From: Protonemura montana
Taxonomy: Eukaryota > Arthropoda > Insecta > Plecoptera > Nemouridae
Assembly (NCBI GenBank): GCA_947568835.1
Contig: OX387611.1
Span: forward strand, 8,622,001-8,686,000
Reading direction: 5' to 3'
Length of the DNA stretch: 64,000 bases
A model generated the notes under the pieces. It ran no database searches, was not told the origin of the DNA, and saw only the letters and a program-made list of their open reading frames with translations. The position numbers and the translations under genes are program-made. Below are positions 1 through 12,119 of the stretch, piece after piece; position 1 is the stretch's first letter; every line of letters begins with the position of its first letter.

Positions 1-394
1 GCGGTCTATGCAATGCCTTTAATAAGACTTTTTCGCGTGCTCCCAGAAATAAAGCACAAAAGAACCGACTTTTTAATCGTCTCAATCACTTTACAAAATG
101 TACATTCGTCTGAAACGCATTAACAATTCATGTTGTAGGTTTTAGCACAAGCTGTTTGAGTGGGGTACTGAAGTAGTTTGCAAGTGGAAGGTGTTTGTGG
201 GTAGAGATCAGGTAAACTTAGCATATTTGATATTACCAAAACGCATTGGGCTCACAAGAAACATTCGACACTTAGCCCAATCAAGCGATTCCAAAAACAA
301 ATATATTTCAGAGGTAAATATTGACTTTGACAAAATGATCAAATGCAAATCATTGGATAATCATTAGATCTATATTTATATACATGTATTACTT

Positions 395-830
395 TGCCTT
401 ATGACTTAAAAATGAACCGAATTTACAATTGTAAAGTAAATCGAGTCATTACATAAAATAGCAGTGAGATATTTTTTTTTTTTACAAACTTACAAACGTG
501 GCCGGCTTGTAGACAACAAAGCACGGAGATTTATGATGAATGATTTTTGATACATTTATTGCTAAAAAAAGGTCACAAAATTTGTTAGTGGTCAATCTCT
601 CAATTGAGCCACCTGTTATTATTTTGTATTTTTACCGTTTTAGCAGTTGAAATTGAAATTTAGAGCGACATCGAGTTAAAACCGTTTTTGAAACTGCTGC
701 CAACATAGTGAAACCAAATTGTCATATTGAAATATGATTTTAAAATAATTAATTTTTACCCTTGAACCTAAAAGTATCGTTAGTGCGTTTATGATTTATT
801 TTGTTTCTATGTTTTGATATTTTATTTTAA
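395..830 (+). repeat. Dispersed repeat, copy 1
   Basis: This stretch (ATGACTTAAAAATGAACCGA..., 'acaaacgtggcc', 'tttattgctaaaaaaagg', 'atcgagttaaaaccgtt', 'gcgtttatgattta') aligns in order with 9,437-10,130, which carries an internal insertion. It is an old interspersed element with no coding content. It supplies the AATAAA used as the likely gustatory receptor 3' end. Confidence 0.6.
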
Positions 831-932
831 TTTTCCGTTAATACCTAAGTTGTAGCACATCTCTTCATTGTTAACACATGTACCTCGTGTACTTGTATTT
901 GACCTCATTGAAACTCATTAGTCCTCGGAGGG

Positions 933-1019
933 CTAGAATAGGTAACCGGATGTTAACGCACGCAATTGTGGATCGAACTGAATGACGACGATCAAGTAGG
1001 TGCTGGCGGACGCCAACAT
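933..1019 (-). CDS. Gustatory receptor exon 4 (C-terminal signature)
   Basis: 28 codons plus stop, missed by any ORF-length filter. The acceptor is 'ctgtcttgcag' (AG at 1021-1020). It encodes the TM7 signature STYLIVVIQF and a short tail ending GYLF before TAG. Phase 0 matches exon 3. Confidence 0.88.
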   Translation of the reverse strand: MLASASTYLIVVIQFDPQLRALTSGYLF

Positions 1020-4000
1020 CTGCAAGACAGAACTAGATCAGCGAAAGACCATAGAAAACATTAGTTTTAATACGAGTAAAAAAAAAGCGCTGCTGTTTTT
1101 TTTTGGGGCGTTTTTCTGGATGTTATTCTAATGACATCTTTTCGTGGCCTCAATTTTGACCTCATTCATTTTTCAGTAGACATCCAAACGCATATTGCTA
1201 GGTCGACATTCGTAGAACATTTTAACAACACAAAAAGAGTATTTAGTGAACCGGAAGTTAAAAAAAAGTCTTAACGTTCTGGGTCATGCTGGAGCGTACC
1301 GAGACCAACATTCGCTTGTCGACGTCACAAAATCCAGCGGCGGACATTCGGGCTTCAGCGCGGCACGAGGCAAACAGCAGCACCTGTTGCCGGCAATCAA
1401 ACGGCAACGAAGTTACCCGACATCCACCGAGTTCGTCCATAATTCCGTTCGGCTGTGAAATTAAATTTTCATTACATACGTCCTTGCTTTGACACCCTGT
1501 TTTGGCAATGTCCTTGTGGCACTGGTCTACTGGCTGTCAGTAAATGACAGGATGGTCTGACCTAACAGAAAGCCGAAGGTCAACCCGATGCCTGCGCCTG
1601 TCCAACACCACCAAGAGTCGGCCACCGCTTAGCCTTGTCTCTTTGACACGCTGTGTTGGCTGCTCCTGTCCAACAGCACCAAGGACCGACCACCGCTTAG
1701 CCTTGTCCCTTTGACACACTGTGTTGGCTGCATCTGTCCAACAGCACCAAGGACCGACCACCGCTTAGCCTTGTCCCTTTGACACGCTGTGTTGGCTGCT
1801 CCTGTCCAACAGCACCAAGGACCGACCACCGCTTAGCCTTGTCCCTTTGACACACTGTGTTGACGCTGTCCATGTGGCACTGAAGCTAAGAGAAGGTTGC
1901 CTTCAGAACTCACCGAATCCGCCAACTTGCCAGCGAAATGAGTAACTACTCCGAGCACCAAGACGTTGTATGCGCTGAAGATTATCTGGGCAACGTTCGG
2001 CGTCGACGCGGTCACGAAGAAGACGACGTAAAAGTCCTGAAGGAGCTCGGTGAGGAAGGCAGCAAAGTAGATAGCCAATCGTAACCCATAGCATTTGTTC
2101 AGGACCTATGGGTTGTTTTGGAAATCAGGTAGCATTGGGCGAGTCATGTACATAGCGGATGATTGGTTATCGATATATTGGTAGTTTTTTGTTGTTGATA
2201 GTTTCATTTCCTGTGCTGCAAGCAAGTCTTCGACACTTGGTTCTGGTAGCCGATGGCGCTTTGAGCTGTTTTTTTTTTAACAAACTTTAGCGATGTAGTA
2301 TTTACGACTAAAAATATTGATAGGTTGCGAAAGACAGAAAAAAGGTTTTGATGATCAGCAAAGATTGAGTCCATGATTAGTAGCGTGAATAAGACTTAGA
2401 GAAGAGCAAGTTTCACAGCCAATTAGATTTGTCTATTTTCATCTTAGCATTCAGATTTTAACGCCATCAGAAAAAAAACCTGCACTATTTGAGTATGTGG
2501 GTCATGTGTTAAAAATGTGTGGTTTTTACGCACAATTGACACTATTAATGCGTATTTACTACGCTCTTAATTAAATTGTTCGATTGAAACTTTCAGGAAT
2601 TATTGGTCTTGTATATATATCGTTACTGATGCAAAATTTTATGTTTGGCACTTTTTAGGTTAAAAAAAAATCCACCTTTCGTCTTACGTTCAAATTCACG
2701 GTTTTTAAGAACAATTTACGCCTGCAATGTGGATAACCTTCCACATTTGTGAACATATACAAATATCGACCATCTTACTTTACAAAAACATAAACTGCAC
2801 AGTGTTAACTGTTCTTAAAAACTTTAAAATAATGTTGTATTTGTATTTATTGTATTTATTTATTTCTTTCTCAGGACACATACATGGTATACGTATAAGA
2901 CAAGTCAATCATTATAACTGGTTACTAATAATAACAATAATAATAATAACTAATAATAATAATTTACTCAATTGCTAATAATTATAAATTAAATTAAATT
3001 GAGATAACATTAACTGGGATGAGTAAATTAATTGGTGTGAGTATCTTAATATTGGTAGATTGAGGAGTGGGAACTTTATTAAGGCTGAAGGCTGCTGGAG
3101 GCTCAGGGGGTGGGATTTGTCTGGAAATTGAGGTATTCGTCGAGGGAGTAAAATGGGTTTTGAAGGAGAAAGTTGCGAAGGCTGGAGTCAAAGGTTGTGC
3201 GTTTAGGCGAGTGGGCGATTTGGGAGGGAAGGTGGTTGTGTACTTTAGTGCATAGATAGAGCGGACTGTGTTTATATAGGGAGAGAGTTTATGCATAGTT
3301 TAGTCGCGTTATTTTGGACGGCAGTTTTTCTCCAAAAGAAAAGGTCTAGGATTCAAGATCAAAGTCAAGGAGACAAATTGAAAAATATCTTCTGTTTTTG
3401 ATTCGGATTTCACGCCTGATGTAGGTATTTAAATGTTATTCTGACCTTTGTCAACTTTGTGTAAATCCGAGTAACATGTTCGCTCTCGTGGTCGAGCGGT
3501 GAAGCTGTCCAACCGACGCGGGAAAGGTCCCACGATCGATCCCCGTCTAAGATTTATTTTTGTTACATCCGGCTAACCGACCTATGTTTAATATTAAGTG
3601 ATCAAGTACATTTGAAATCCAACAGAGTGCGTACAGGTGCGTTTAGCTGTGAGAAGTTGAATATATAAATATGTAACTCGGAAAATATCCTGGTACATTT
3701 GATATCCAACAGGTTGCGCTGGGGGTCACAGTGCGTCTTAACACTATTGCGTGTTCGGTAAAACTTGATAGATAAATGTAAATATGGGCTCTGTGATCGA
3801 CCAGCGGCTCTTAACTAGCGTAGAGTCAGCCTCTACAGCTTGCATTCACGTTTGCTTGTTGCAAATGGTGAAAGCCAAAATTTTGGAGTTGTAAAGTGCC
3901 TCTGCACCGCTAGGTGTAGTGGCCGGGTCTAACACTTGCTTGCGAGGACAAATAATAATCGTCCATTATATTTTTATGATTTTTTAATTTTTTAAATATA

Positions 4001-7000
4001 CTTTTCCCGGCTGCTAACATGATTGCGATTCTGCACCGAATAAAACAGAAGGTGTGGTCGATGTCATGGAACTACCCAGTAAGCGGGTTTTCAAACATGA
4101 AATTCAAATAGGTTCATCTTCCCCTGTTACGTAACCGTCTGCGTGGCACATTGTTATTGTCTCTGCTTCGGTATCGATGAAGGGATACGCTACGTGGATC
4201 GAACCCACTCGACGGAAGAAACTTTTGACTGTTGTAATACAACTTCTAGCCGTGGTAACTATAGTCAGACAAGTTAAATATCTCAAAAACCGCAATATGA
4301 AATGTTTGACCGCGTGGTCGTGCGGTTAAAGGCATCGATGACATGGTAAAATTGACAAGATACTGGGTTCGATTCACGCTCGTTCCTCGACGCAGCTGCA
4401 CACTTTTTCCATTTTTTTTCTGGGCGTATGTTTTAGACAGTAGCAAAATTGCCGGGCGCTCCTGGCGCTTCGCGCCAGTCGCACCCGCCAATTTTGCGGG
4501 ACGTTCCCACGACCCCAGACCCCACCTAACCCCGTATGCAGCTCCTAAGTCTAGCATCAAGTATATAGGAATAGTTGTGAGTGTTAAACTGCCACCTGTT
4601 GACAGAATATTGAACTACACTCTGGACTTTTAAAATGTTTCATATTTTATCCAGCTTCATCGAGTTTGATTATTAGATACCAGGGCGACTCGAGCTCAGA
4701 GCTGCCAAAAAGCAGCTAGGCCGGGAATCGAACGCCTCACCTCCACGAAACGAAGCAAGCACGCTAACCACAGAGCCACGCTGGACAGATGAGACGTCAC
4801 CGAAATAAAGCGACTCGATGTAGCTCCTATCTCTTTACATATCGTTGCATTGCAGCAATTTATATTTATTAAAAATCTGCAGCACCGCGTGGCTACTCTC
4901 GTGGTCGAGTGGTCACGTTGCCAGAATCAAGTGCAGCGGGGCCGATGTTCGATAATCTCTCTGTGAACTTTATTTTATTTTACTAAAACTTAACTTATAC
5001 GACCAAAAACGGAAAGGTCCTCAATTTCTATGGCTGTAGAGTTTTCCTTATTCTGCTGCAGGTCATAAAGTTAAAATAAAGACGTATTTTTAAAATTAAC
5101 AAAATAAAAGGAATTGTATACCACAAACGTAACAGATTAACAAGAAACAGACAATCTGAAGTAAACGAAACACAAAAAATACATATTCATAAACGAACGT
5201 CAACGATCATGCAAAAAGTACACAGCAACACATACGGGTAAACACTACTGGTAAATAGTGAAGAAGGTTTCGCAAGGTTCTACACAATGTGTAAATGCCG
5301 GACCTTACCCCAACACCAAGCAGTGCTGGGGCACTCAGCCACTCCAAAAATTACTGGGCTTTCACCAGTTGCCACGATCTAACGCGAAAATGCAAGCCTA
5401 AGAGCCCGCGACTGGAGTAACGCCAGTCGAACCCCGGTGCTTAAAAGCAGGTCCCCTGGTCAACCATACCAAACAAGTATCACCGAACCAGCAGTCGTGT
5501 TAAATCACATCGTGATCGCAAACGCAGTCTGTTGGATATCAAATGTACTTGATCAATTAAAATGTCCATTAAAATGTCGTGGAAGCTGCCCGCAAAATTG
5601 GCGCGCGCGACTGGCCATCTCACTACTGTGCAAACCATAGGCCAGTAAAAAAATGGCAAAAATGTGCAACGGCGTCGTGGCACGAACTTGACACGTAAAA
5701 TGTACTTTGTCAAAGGTATCCGCTACCGGGACTGAATCTTCTCGACGGAGGAATTATTACCGTTGGAATTCGACATTCAACAACTACCAGTGGTAACAGG
5801 AGTCAGAAGACTTAAATATCTAAAAAATGCCAATGATAAGTAATGCCCGCTTGGTCGTGCGGTTAAAGGCATCGAATATATCGCACCTCGTCAATATAGT
5901 GTGGAGTTCTAGGTTCGAATCACGTTCATTCCACGACGCGGTTTCACACTTAGGCAATTTTTTTTTGGGCGAATGGTTTAGACAGTAGCAAAATTGCCGG
6001 ACTTTCCTGGCGCTTCGCGCCAGTCGCGCTCACCAATTTTGCGGGCCAATATATCATACCAATCGGTAATTGGTATGCCTGCTCCTCGCTAGGCTGTTGC
6101 AGGTAGTACACCTGCAATTTATATATTCAAGAGTGCCAAATATAAAATTTTTCACCGGCCAGAATATATCCATGAAATTTTTTTTCTGAAAGTTTCGGCT
6201 CGTTATTAGAACAAATAGCACAGTCAATACGCATGGACAGTGTCAATTATGCGTAAAAACCATACATTTTTAACAGATGGGTGCAGGTGTGAAGGTTTGA
6301 TGTGGAATGACCCTTGTTTATTTGTTGGTTTTGGGGGTAAAGGGGGGAATGCTTTAAAATTCCCTAAATCCTAGGTGTCAATACGATTTCTTAGCTTATT
6401 ATAGAGTTTTTTTAAACACATTTTCAACGAATTTTGGTTATGAAAATCGTGAAAACTACGAACGCCACAACAAATACTGGTAGAAACACATACAATAGCA
6501 TCTTTGAGAATGATCAAGTTCGTACTTACCCCCACAGTCATCGTCAAATCATGATGCAAAAGCCTGATTTCCTCGAGACGACATCCCATTCCGTCCCTTT
6601 TCGCCCAATATTCCTCACTTGCTGATCCCTTGAGGGCACTCTTCCAAAGAGTCCTAACATCTTCAAACCGCCAAGCCAACGATTGACAGAAGAACATAAA
6701 CGCATTCAAAAACAACATACGAGGCACAACGCTTATTTGACATGTCACGGCTATCGCGTACGACGACCAGCAATCTTTTGGATGCGCAGTCATTTCAGAG
6801 ATTACAAAGAAAACACAACTTGTTGTGGAAAGAATCATCCAAATGGTGCCAAGATACTTTCGTTGATTGCTTCGCAGATGTTTTCGTGAAATTTTTCTGT
6901 ATTTCTCGTCAAATTCTTCGAGATTAGCTATTAATTCTGTGAGATGTCTGTCCCCAACCAGTGACGAAACCGAATACAAAATGGCGCGTGGTAAATTGAC

Positions 7001-7300
7001 GTAGGGATATAGAAACTTCCACCAAGCGATGGTTTCTAGTTTGTAGTAGAGGACTTGTATTGTCCAGTGCAGTAGTGGGCCCCAAAGATTGGTGAAAGAC
7101 AGCCATTTGTAGACGAGATCCCGGCCGTCCGTGCAGAAGGCGTTTTGCAATGGGAAACTTCCGAGCGCTTTTGCGAACAGTGCTAGCGGTCGGAGGGTAC
7201 TGTAGAATGTGTCTTCGGTTGGGGCGATGATTGAGGTTATGTGGTTTTTGGTTAGCTTTATCATCGTGGTGCCAGTGTTTAAAACGGTTTTTGTCGCCAT
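933..7300 (-). CDS. Gustatory receptor, complete four-exon gene
   Basis: Seven-transmembrane chemoreceptor of the arthropod gustatory receptor (Gr) family, a ligand-gated cation channel of sensory neuron membranes. I assembled four exons: 7300-6530, 2105-1914, 1452-1300 and 1019-933 (stop TAG at 935-933). All three introns have GT/AG ends and are phase 0, giving 400 aa, the usual Gr length. Seen in the sequence: an N-terminal 'LRPLALFAKALGSFP' stretch; several hydrophobic segments in exon 1; 'VLNKCYG' opening exon 2, which is the typical start of the TM5 region; 'SAAGFCDVDKRML' before the last intron; and 'TYLIVVIQF' at residues 379-387, the family's diagnostic TYxxxxxQF. The gene is open throughout, so it is probably functional. 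Intron 1 (4.4 kb) holds tRNA-like SINEs and intron 2 holds a 68-bp minisatellite. A possible polyadenylation signal (AATAAA) lies at 800-795. The family is certain; the ligand class cannot be told. Confidence 0.88.
1300..1452 (-). CDS. Gustatory receptor exon 3
   Basis: 51 codons in phase 0. The acceptor is 'tttcacag' (AG at 1454-1453); the donor is GTACGC (1299-1294), a weaker site. It encodes the loop before TM7, with RQQVLLFASC and SAAGFCDVDKRML, the position where Gr proteins carry 'G-F-x-h-D'. Confidence 0.82.
1606..1866 (-). repeat. 68-bp minisatellite (about 4 units), in gustatory receptor intron 2
   Basis: Units read on the minus strand as 'aaggctaagcggtgg...ggtccttggtgctgttggac...cagccaacacagtgtgtc'. 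The family recurs at 20,085-20,527, 26,590-27,702 and 44,085-44,425. The overlapping open frames here are repeat artefacts. Confidence 0.9.
1914..2105 (-). CDS. Gustatory receptor exon 2
   Basis: 64 codons in phase 0, entered from an AG ending 'acccatag' and left at donor GTGAGT (1913-1908). It begins VLNKCYG and contains a long hydrophobic run (LLQDFYVVFF and following), matching the TM5-TM6 part of Gr proteins. It joins exon 1 without a frame change. Confidence 0.85.
2990..3300. other. Purine-rich, relatively G-rich patch of unknown nature
   Basis: Both strands carry open frames of 60-100 codons (the minus one at 3296-2994), but composition is low-complexity. I recognise no family and see no matching splice sites. 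It lies in intron 1 of the receptor gene. I do not call it coding. Confidence 0.3.
3478..3560 (+). repeat. tRNA-derived SINE head
   Basis: 'CTCGTGGTCGAGCGGTGAAG' resembles the A box of class II tRNAs, and a B-box-like 'GATCGATCCCC' follows at normal distance. There is no intact acceptor stem, so it is a SINE and not a tRNA gene. A related head lies at 4,893-4,965. Confidence 0.55.
4303..4515 (+). repeat. tRNA-derived SINE with hairpin 3' domain, copy 1
   Basis: The head 'CGTGGTCGTGCGGTTAAAGG' and B box 'GGGTTCGATTC' are followed by a tail with 'gttttagacagtagcaaaat', the perfect hairpin TGGCGC-TTC-GCGCCA, and 'ccaattttgcggg'. The same head and tail recur at 5,843-6,045, and a degraded inverse copy lies at 5,580-5,720. 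Confidence 0.72.
4695..4792 (-). repeat. tRNA-derived SINE head
   Basis: Read on the minus strand, 'GTGGCTCTGTGGTTAGCGTG' (A box) and 'GGCGTTCGATTCCCGGCC' (B box) are spaced as in a tRNA. Terminal stems do not pair well. Confidence 0.6.
5230..5580. other. Repeat-like intronic stretch without coding content
   Basis: Shares 'ggatatcaaatgtacttgatca' in inverse form with 3,598-3,630 and 3,700-3,715, so it is probably part of another old interspersed element. It lies in intron 1 of the receptor gene. Confidence 0.4.
5843..6045 (+). repeat. tRNA-derived SINE with hairpin 3' domain, copy 2
   Basis: Same head (CTTGGTCGTGCGGTTAAAGG), B box (TAGGTTCGAATCACG), 'gtttagacagtagcaaaatt' and hairpin TGGCGCTTCGCGCCA as the copy at 4,303-4,515. 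The hairpin is unchanged while surrounding bases differ. Confidence 0.72.
6530..7300 (-). CDS. Gustatory receptor exon 1
   Basis: First coding exon, 257 codons (residues 1-257), starting at the ATG at 7300-7298 and ending at 'LTMTVG' just before the donor GTAAGT (6529-6524). The open frame runs on past the donor for about 50 codons of unrelated sequence, which is intron read-through and not receptor. It covers roughly the first four membrane segments. Confidence 0.88.
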
Positions 7301-8880
7301 TTTGAATTGCGGGTAGATTGTTAACTAAAATCCGAGTTAAAAAAAGATTTAGAAATCGGTAGGTATACGTTATTCTGAAGTCTGGATATTTGCAGAAAGA
7401 AACAAAAAGTCAGCGTCCCAGGTATCTGCTAGTACCTATCTGTACGTCTTCAATGTTCAAGTTATAAAGTTATTCAGAATAATTTTAACTTTTTTCGCAG
7501 CCTTCGCTCAAGACCAGAGGTTAACCATTTTAATCGAGTGGTTGACATACTGTCTTTGTTTTGCCGTCAAAGAGGCTTTGTTGCTTGCTGCTGTCTATAA
7601 AAGCCATTGGAAAATAAAAGAAAACCACTTTCCGAAATGTACTCTCACTCGAATCTCATTAAAATTGCATGGTTTATTTTCACATGTGGCTTGAAAGAAC
7701 TCACTTGAGAAAATTTGCTTGTGAAAGGTGGTTGCGGTCAGGGGTTACGTATGCACTTATGATGTTTGCAAATATCCAAACCACTCGGGCGACCCTTTTT
7801 CAAAAACGCAGCCCAATTATTTGGGATGTTTTTCTGGGCTAAATATTGACTGCTACAAATGCGTACATTGAACATCATAGTAAGCTATTCTTATGAGTTT
7901 TTGGGATGCACTTTAGCCAACTTTCAATTAAATAACGCCAAATGTCTTCGAGTTAGGTCCAGGTGCAATCAGACGGTATGGTTTTCTCCTAAAAACTATG
8001 ATCACTGCATCTTCAAGTTTTAAAGTGACAAATTGAAGAGTCCAGCTTTGGAAGTTCATAACTCCCACATTTGTCGGTATAAAACGTTCAAAAAAATATT
8101 ATTTTGCGTTTGGTAACTTGATATTGATGTTTAACGACGCACTGTCTATGTCACAAACAATGCAACCATAAAAAAAGACTAGAGATCCTCAATCTCTTCG
8201 CGTACTTGCTATTTCGAACAGAACTAGTTGTGGAACTAAATCAAAGAAGAATTGGTAGACGATAGGTTTCTTAAATATTTTAATTAACACACACACACAC
8301 GATCACAAATGTGGAAAGTGACACAAAAAACATTGTTTTTTTACTAAAAGTATGATTTCAAAAGCATTTCATATAAGATGAAAAAAAAGCGGTGGACGTC
8401 AAATTACTTTTATTTAATTGAAATACACGAAACACGCCAATTTATTACGTTTTTTTTTTTTTTTTGGTCTGTCAAACTGCCTTTGTCCTATCAACATATC
8501 GGTGACCTCTGGTGCCCCTTTTTTCAAATTTTTTTTTTTTTTTTTTTATCTTCACAGTTATTGTCTAAAATTTCTAGTCACCTAATAACGACGTTGATAG
8601 TTCAACAGTAGAAGCTTTTTTTTTTGACAATAGAAAATTGAAATTTTCTGGACGAGTTTGAATTCTGTGAGTTCAAACATTAAAATAACTAAAAAAAACT
8701 GAAAAAAAAACTTTAACGGCCGTTACTGGGACATGTCCCAATTTATTTTGTCAACGTTTTGAAGAACTAAAATTAGATTCATTTTTTGTTTTTTGTAATT
8801 AATGCGTTAATTTGATTATCTTATCCAATCCCTCACAGTCATATTTGCATTTTCCACACGCACGAGCACCAAATTTGAAG
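7301..8880. other. Region upstream of the gustatory receptor, no gene seen
   Basis: AT-rich, with several T and A homopolymers, a short CA run at 8,288-8,300 and a short 5S-SINE tail fragment ('tgtttaacgacgcactgtc', about 8,128-8,150). I found no clear TATA box or other promoter element for the receptor. Confidence 0.5.
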
Positions 8881-8890
8881 CATTTACTAA

Positions 8891-8896
8891 TATATG

Positions 8897-8934
<38 letters not shown>
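8891..8934. repeat. CA/TA microsatellite
   Basis: A run of 'ca' followed by about 15 'ta' dinucleotides. The open frame over it on the minus strand is an artefact. Confidence 0.95.
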
Positions 8935-8937
<3 letters not shown>

Positions 8938-9436
8938 CCAGTGATTTTGCGTATCTAAAAATGATCTACAAAATATCGTTGTGTATAATCTAGTGTAGTG
9001 ATCACATAAATAGCTAATGTCTACAAAATATATTGCTTGCTTGTTTGCTATTAATGAGGACCGCCACATAACTATCTAGCAAGGCTACCACCACAACCTT
9101 TCTTCCTTACTTACATCATTCGTTGGTTCAAAATTACAAATCCTTTTGTTTTGCATTTAGAAACATTTTAAGAATCCAATATTCAAATTTATAAGATCCA
9201 CGTCTCACACGATATCGTCTCGTTTATCTTTTGTTTACAATCATTTAAATCACTGCCTACTGGATTTCAGCGATGCTTTAAGATGGCCAGCCATCAAGCA
9301 TTCCACGCCATTGGAAGCAAGAAAAACGAGAAGAAATCGAGTAGACGTTGGAGAAATCACACGAAATCAGTCAATAACTTTATCCGTTTTTTAACAATAA
9401 TTATGCAATAGATTTTATATCAAGTTCTTTTTGTTT

Positions 9437-10130
9437 TATGACTTAAAAATTAGCCCAAATATACAATTTTCAACTAAATTGAGTCGTTACACAGAATGGC
9501 AGTGAGGTATTTATTCTATTTACAAAGTTACAAACGTGGCCAGCTTGTGTAGACAGTGAAAGCACATCGATTTTATCAAAGAAAACATATTAACATTAAT
9601 TGCAATAAAGTTATTGCTAAAAAAAAGGCAACGCTTTGCCAGCGTTTGCAATTCAAATAAGATTTTGCACATTTCTAAACGAATCCAACGTCAAATTGGA
9701 GTTATTTGAGTTTGACAGGTTGTGACGTGATATAGCGTCACTAGAATCAGAGTGACTGTGAGTATTCACAGCCTTTTGATTCTACTTCTTGGAGAACTGT
9801 CATTCTCATCAAATACACTAAAATCCTCTAAAAAATGACCTGTCCAAGTAGCTCGATTGGTTAGAGAGCAACACCGTTTGGGCATCAATTTTTGAGAGTT
9901 TATTAGTGTTTCTAATAAGAAAATACCCCGCGCATTGCAAGCGCTAGAAATTTAAAACAGATTTTGCACTAACACAATGTAATTCTTGAGCGATATCAAA
10001 TTAAAGCCGTTGTGGTTATTGCTACCAATATTTATAATTTGTATGATTTTTAAGTAACTAACTTTTATCTTTGGATCAACGCATATTTTTTTTATGCGTC
10101 TATGATTTGTATTGTTTTTATTTTTGAATA
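9437..10130 (+). repeat. Dispersed repeat, copy 2, interrupted by a tRNA-SINE piece
   Basis: Same order of blocks as 395-830, but with about 300 bp inserted in the middle (roughly 9,640-9,960). The insert includes a tRNA-like head at 9,838-9,900 and the stretch 'ataccccgcgcattgcaagc'. Confidence 0.6.
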
Positions 10131-11294
10131 AATGATTTTTTTTTGTTGTATTTATTTATTTTTCATATTTCTATTGTCAAATATTTCCCATTCGACAATT
10201 GTCTTGCAATTGCCTGTCAGATTGCCCAGTTATAATATAGTGTTAACCCGTAGTAGTCTTCAAACAAGAAACAGCCACTGAAAAGTATTCTGTTTTGTAT
10301 TAATAAGACTTTTTTTTTCTGATTCCTTGTGATATTGAAGCAAAAATAATCGGCATTTTCATCGATTTTTTTGTTTTGTACGCTTATGTGGAGAAAACGC
10401 TTGTTTTTTAAACACATGGATTCAAGTTAAATTATTTGCAGGTTATTGTTAAGTGCCCCTAGCCAACTGCACCAATTAGCCACATATTCGTGATTCTTCT
10501 GGCATTTTAACCACAAACACTGATTACCTCTCAATGTCAACAGGATTTTAAAACAAAGTTGGATTCTGTCAAAATACACAGGACATTTGGATTAAATTGC
10601 TTTGTATTTGCTTCTATTTAAAGTGTATGCGAACGTTTTAGAACCATTCATATCTACCAAGTGAATCAGTCAAGAGCTTTAAATAATTTATATTAGTCAC
10701 TTCGTTATTTTTTTTTATTTAATTTTTGCAAATTTAAAAACATAATTACCAAAAATGACCAACTTTGCGCGTTCGTTTCGATTTGGTAACGTTCTTTGAG
10801 GAACTCAGGTTATGAGTTTTTTACTAAAATTTTGAGCAAGTTTAATTGTATTCTCTCGTCAATTAAAAGCAATAAGTCCCTTCGATTTCTTTGCCCCAAG
10901 ATCTGGTTTCTTTCCCTACCACTCCGTTGTGAGCACTCGCTAACTGCTATCAGCCTTCCGTCGTACGCTTTGCTTCCGGTTCCGCTTACCGTGCATATAT
11001 GTAACTTTAAAAATTGATTTAATTTACAATAATTTAACTCTATTTTTTTTCAAAGATGTCAACGGTTTTGGCGTGCCTTGATTCGTGACGATTGACTTGT
11101 AATTACAATACAAATTAGTTAAAAATTGGTGTTACTTGTCTTTGAAAAAAAAATCCGCTGGCCACCCTATATAATTCAGTACTTGACAACGATGAAATTG
11201 ATTTGTAAGACATTGATTACTTTGCCGCTCCCGCTCGTTTAGTGTGAAAAGTAAGTAATTATATTAAAATTAGTTTAAAATCGATTATTATTAT

Positions 11295-11329
<35 letters not shown>

Positions 11330-12087
11330 TAAGACAATAGTTTAAGGACATTTTACGTTGCAGATTATTAAAAATTTGAGTTAGTATTGATTTAAACTTG
11401 ATTGAAATAAATTGCGTTTTTTGTTGTTGTTGTTGTTTTTTGTTTGCTACGGTGCTTGTCGATAGATTGCAGTTGATTCGTAGCACCGAGCGGTGATTGG
11501 ACGAGACATCAAACTCGATGCCACGATATCGACGAGCACTGAAAGAATAATATCCGGTTTAACTGGCCATTTTAGCACTTATATCCACCTCTAATCTATA
11601 GAAATCTCAACTCTTATGAGAATTATACAAAAAAAAAATATATAGAACTACCCTTGCTAATGATATTAAGCAGTGACACAAAAGGCAATGTTTATGTTTA
11701 ACGATAGGTTAGTGCGTGCGTTAGCATCCTACTTAAATTAGCAATCGGAAACGCAGAAAACGTACTATCGAGGTTTTTAATTTACAATTCACTGAAATTG
11801 TTTATCATGCTCGAATATCCCAATACATACAGGATTTGTGCCCAGGATTTAAGCCAGAATTTCAACCCCATAAAACAACAGGATTCATTTAAATTGACAC
11901 CCAAAATTATTAGTTTTTTTGTTGCGTTTTGACGCAAAATATGAAGCAAAATGCTGGAACACGGGTTACATTTGTTCTGTGTGTTTGATTAGTTACTCCA
12001 AGGTCCAAGTAGCCTCTGACTACCAGTCTGAGGTGTTGGAATCTTACCCTTCTGTAGCGCGCCTCGGCAGCGAGCAGCCACCAAGAT
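10131..12087. other. Region downstream of the calmodulin-like gene, no gene seen
   Basis: AT-rich intergenic sequence between the receptor and the calmodulin-like gene. It includes an ATT trinucleotide array at 11,283-11,330. I see no convincing splice-linked open frame. Confidence 0.5.
11283..11330. repeat. ATT microsatellite
   Basis: About 15 'att' units with one interruption. Confidence 0.95.
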
Positions 12088-12119
12088 CTAGTTCTTTGAT
12101 GTCAGGATCGACACGAACT
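12088..12119 (-). CDS. Calmodulin-like gene, terminal exon
   Basis: 32 bp: completes Glu, then FVSILTSKN and TAG (12090-12088). The acceptor 'ctttgtcgcag' and the phase fit the previous exon, and the peptide aligns with the EFVQMMTAK end of calmodulin. The exon is too short to appear as an open frame. Confidence 0.85.

Noticed and set aside
6371..6529. C-terminal 53 residues of the open frame of receptor exon 1
   Set aside because: They lie beyond a strong donor (GTAAGT) and do not resemble the TM5-TM7 region, which is supplied by exons 2-4.
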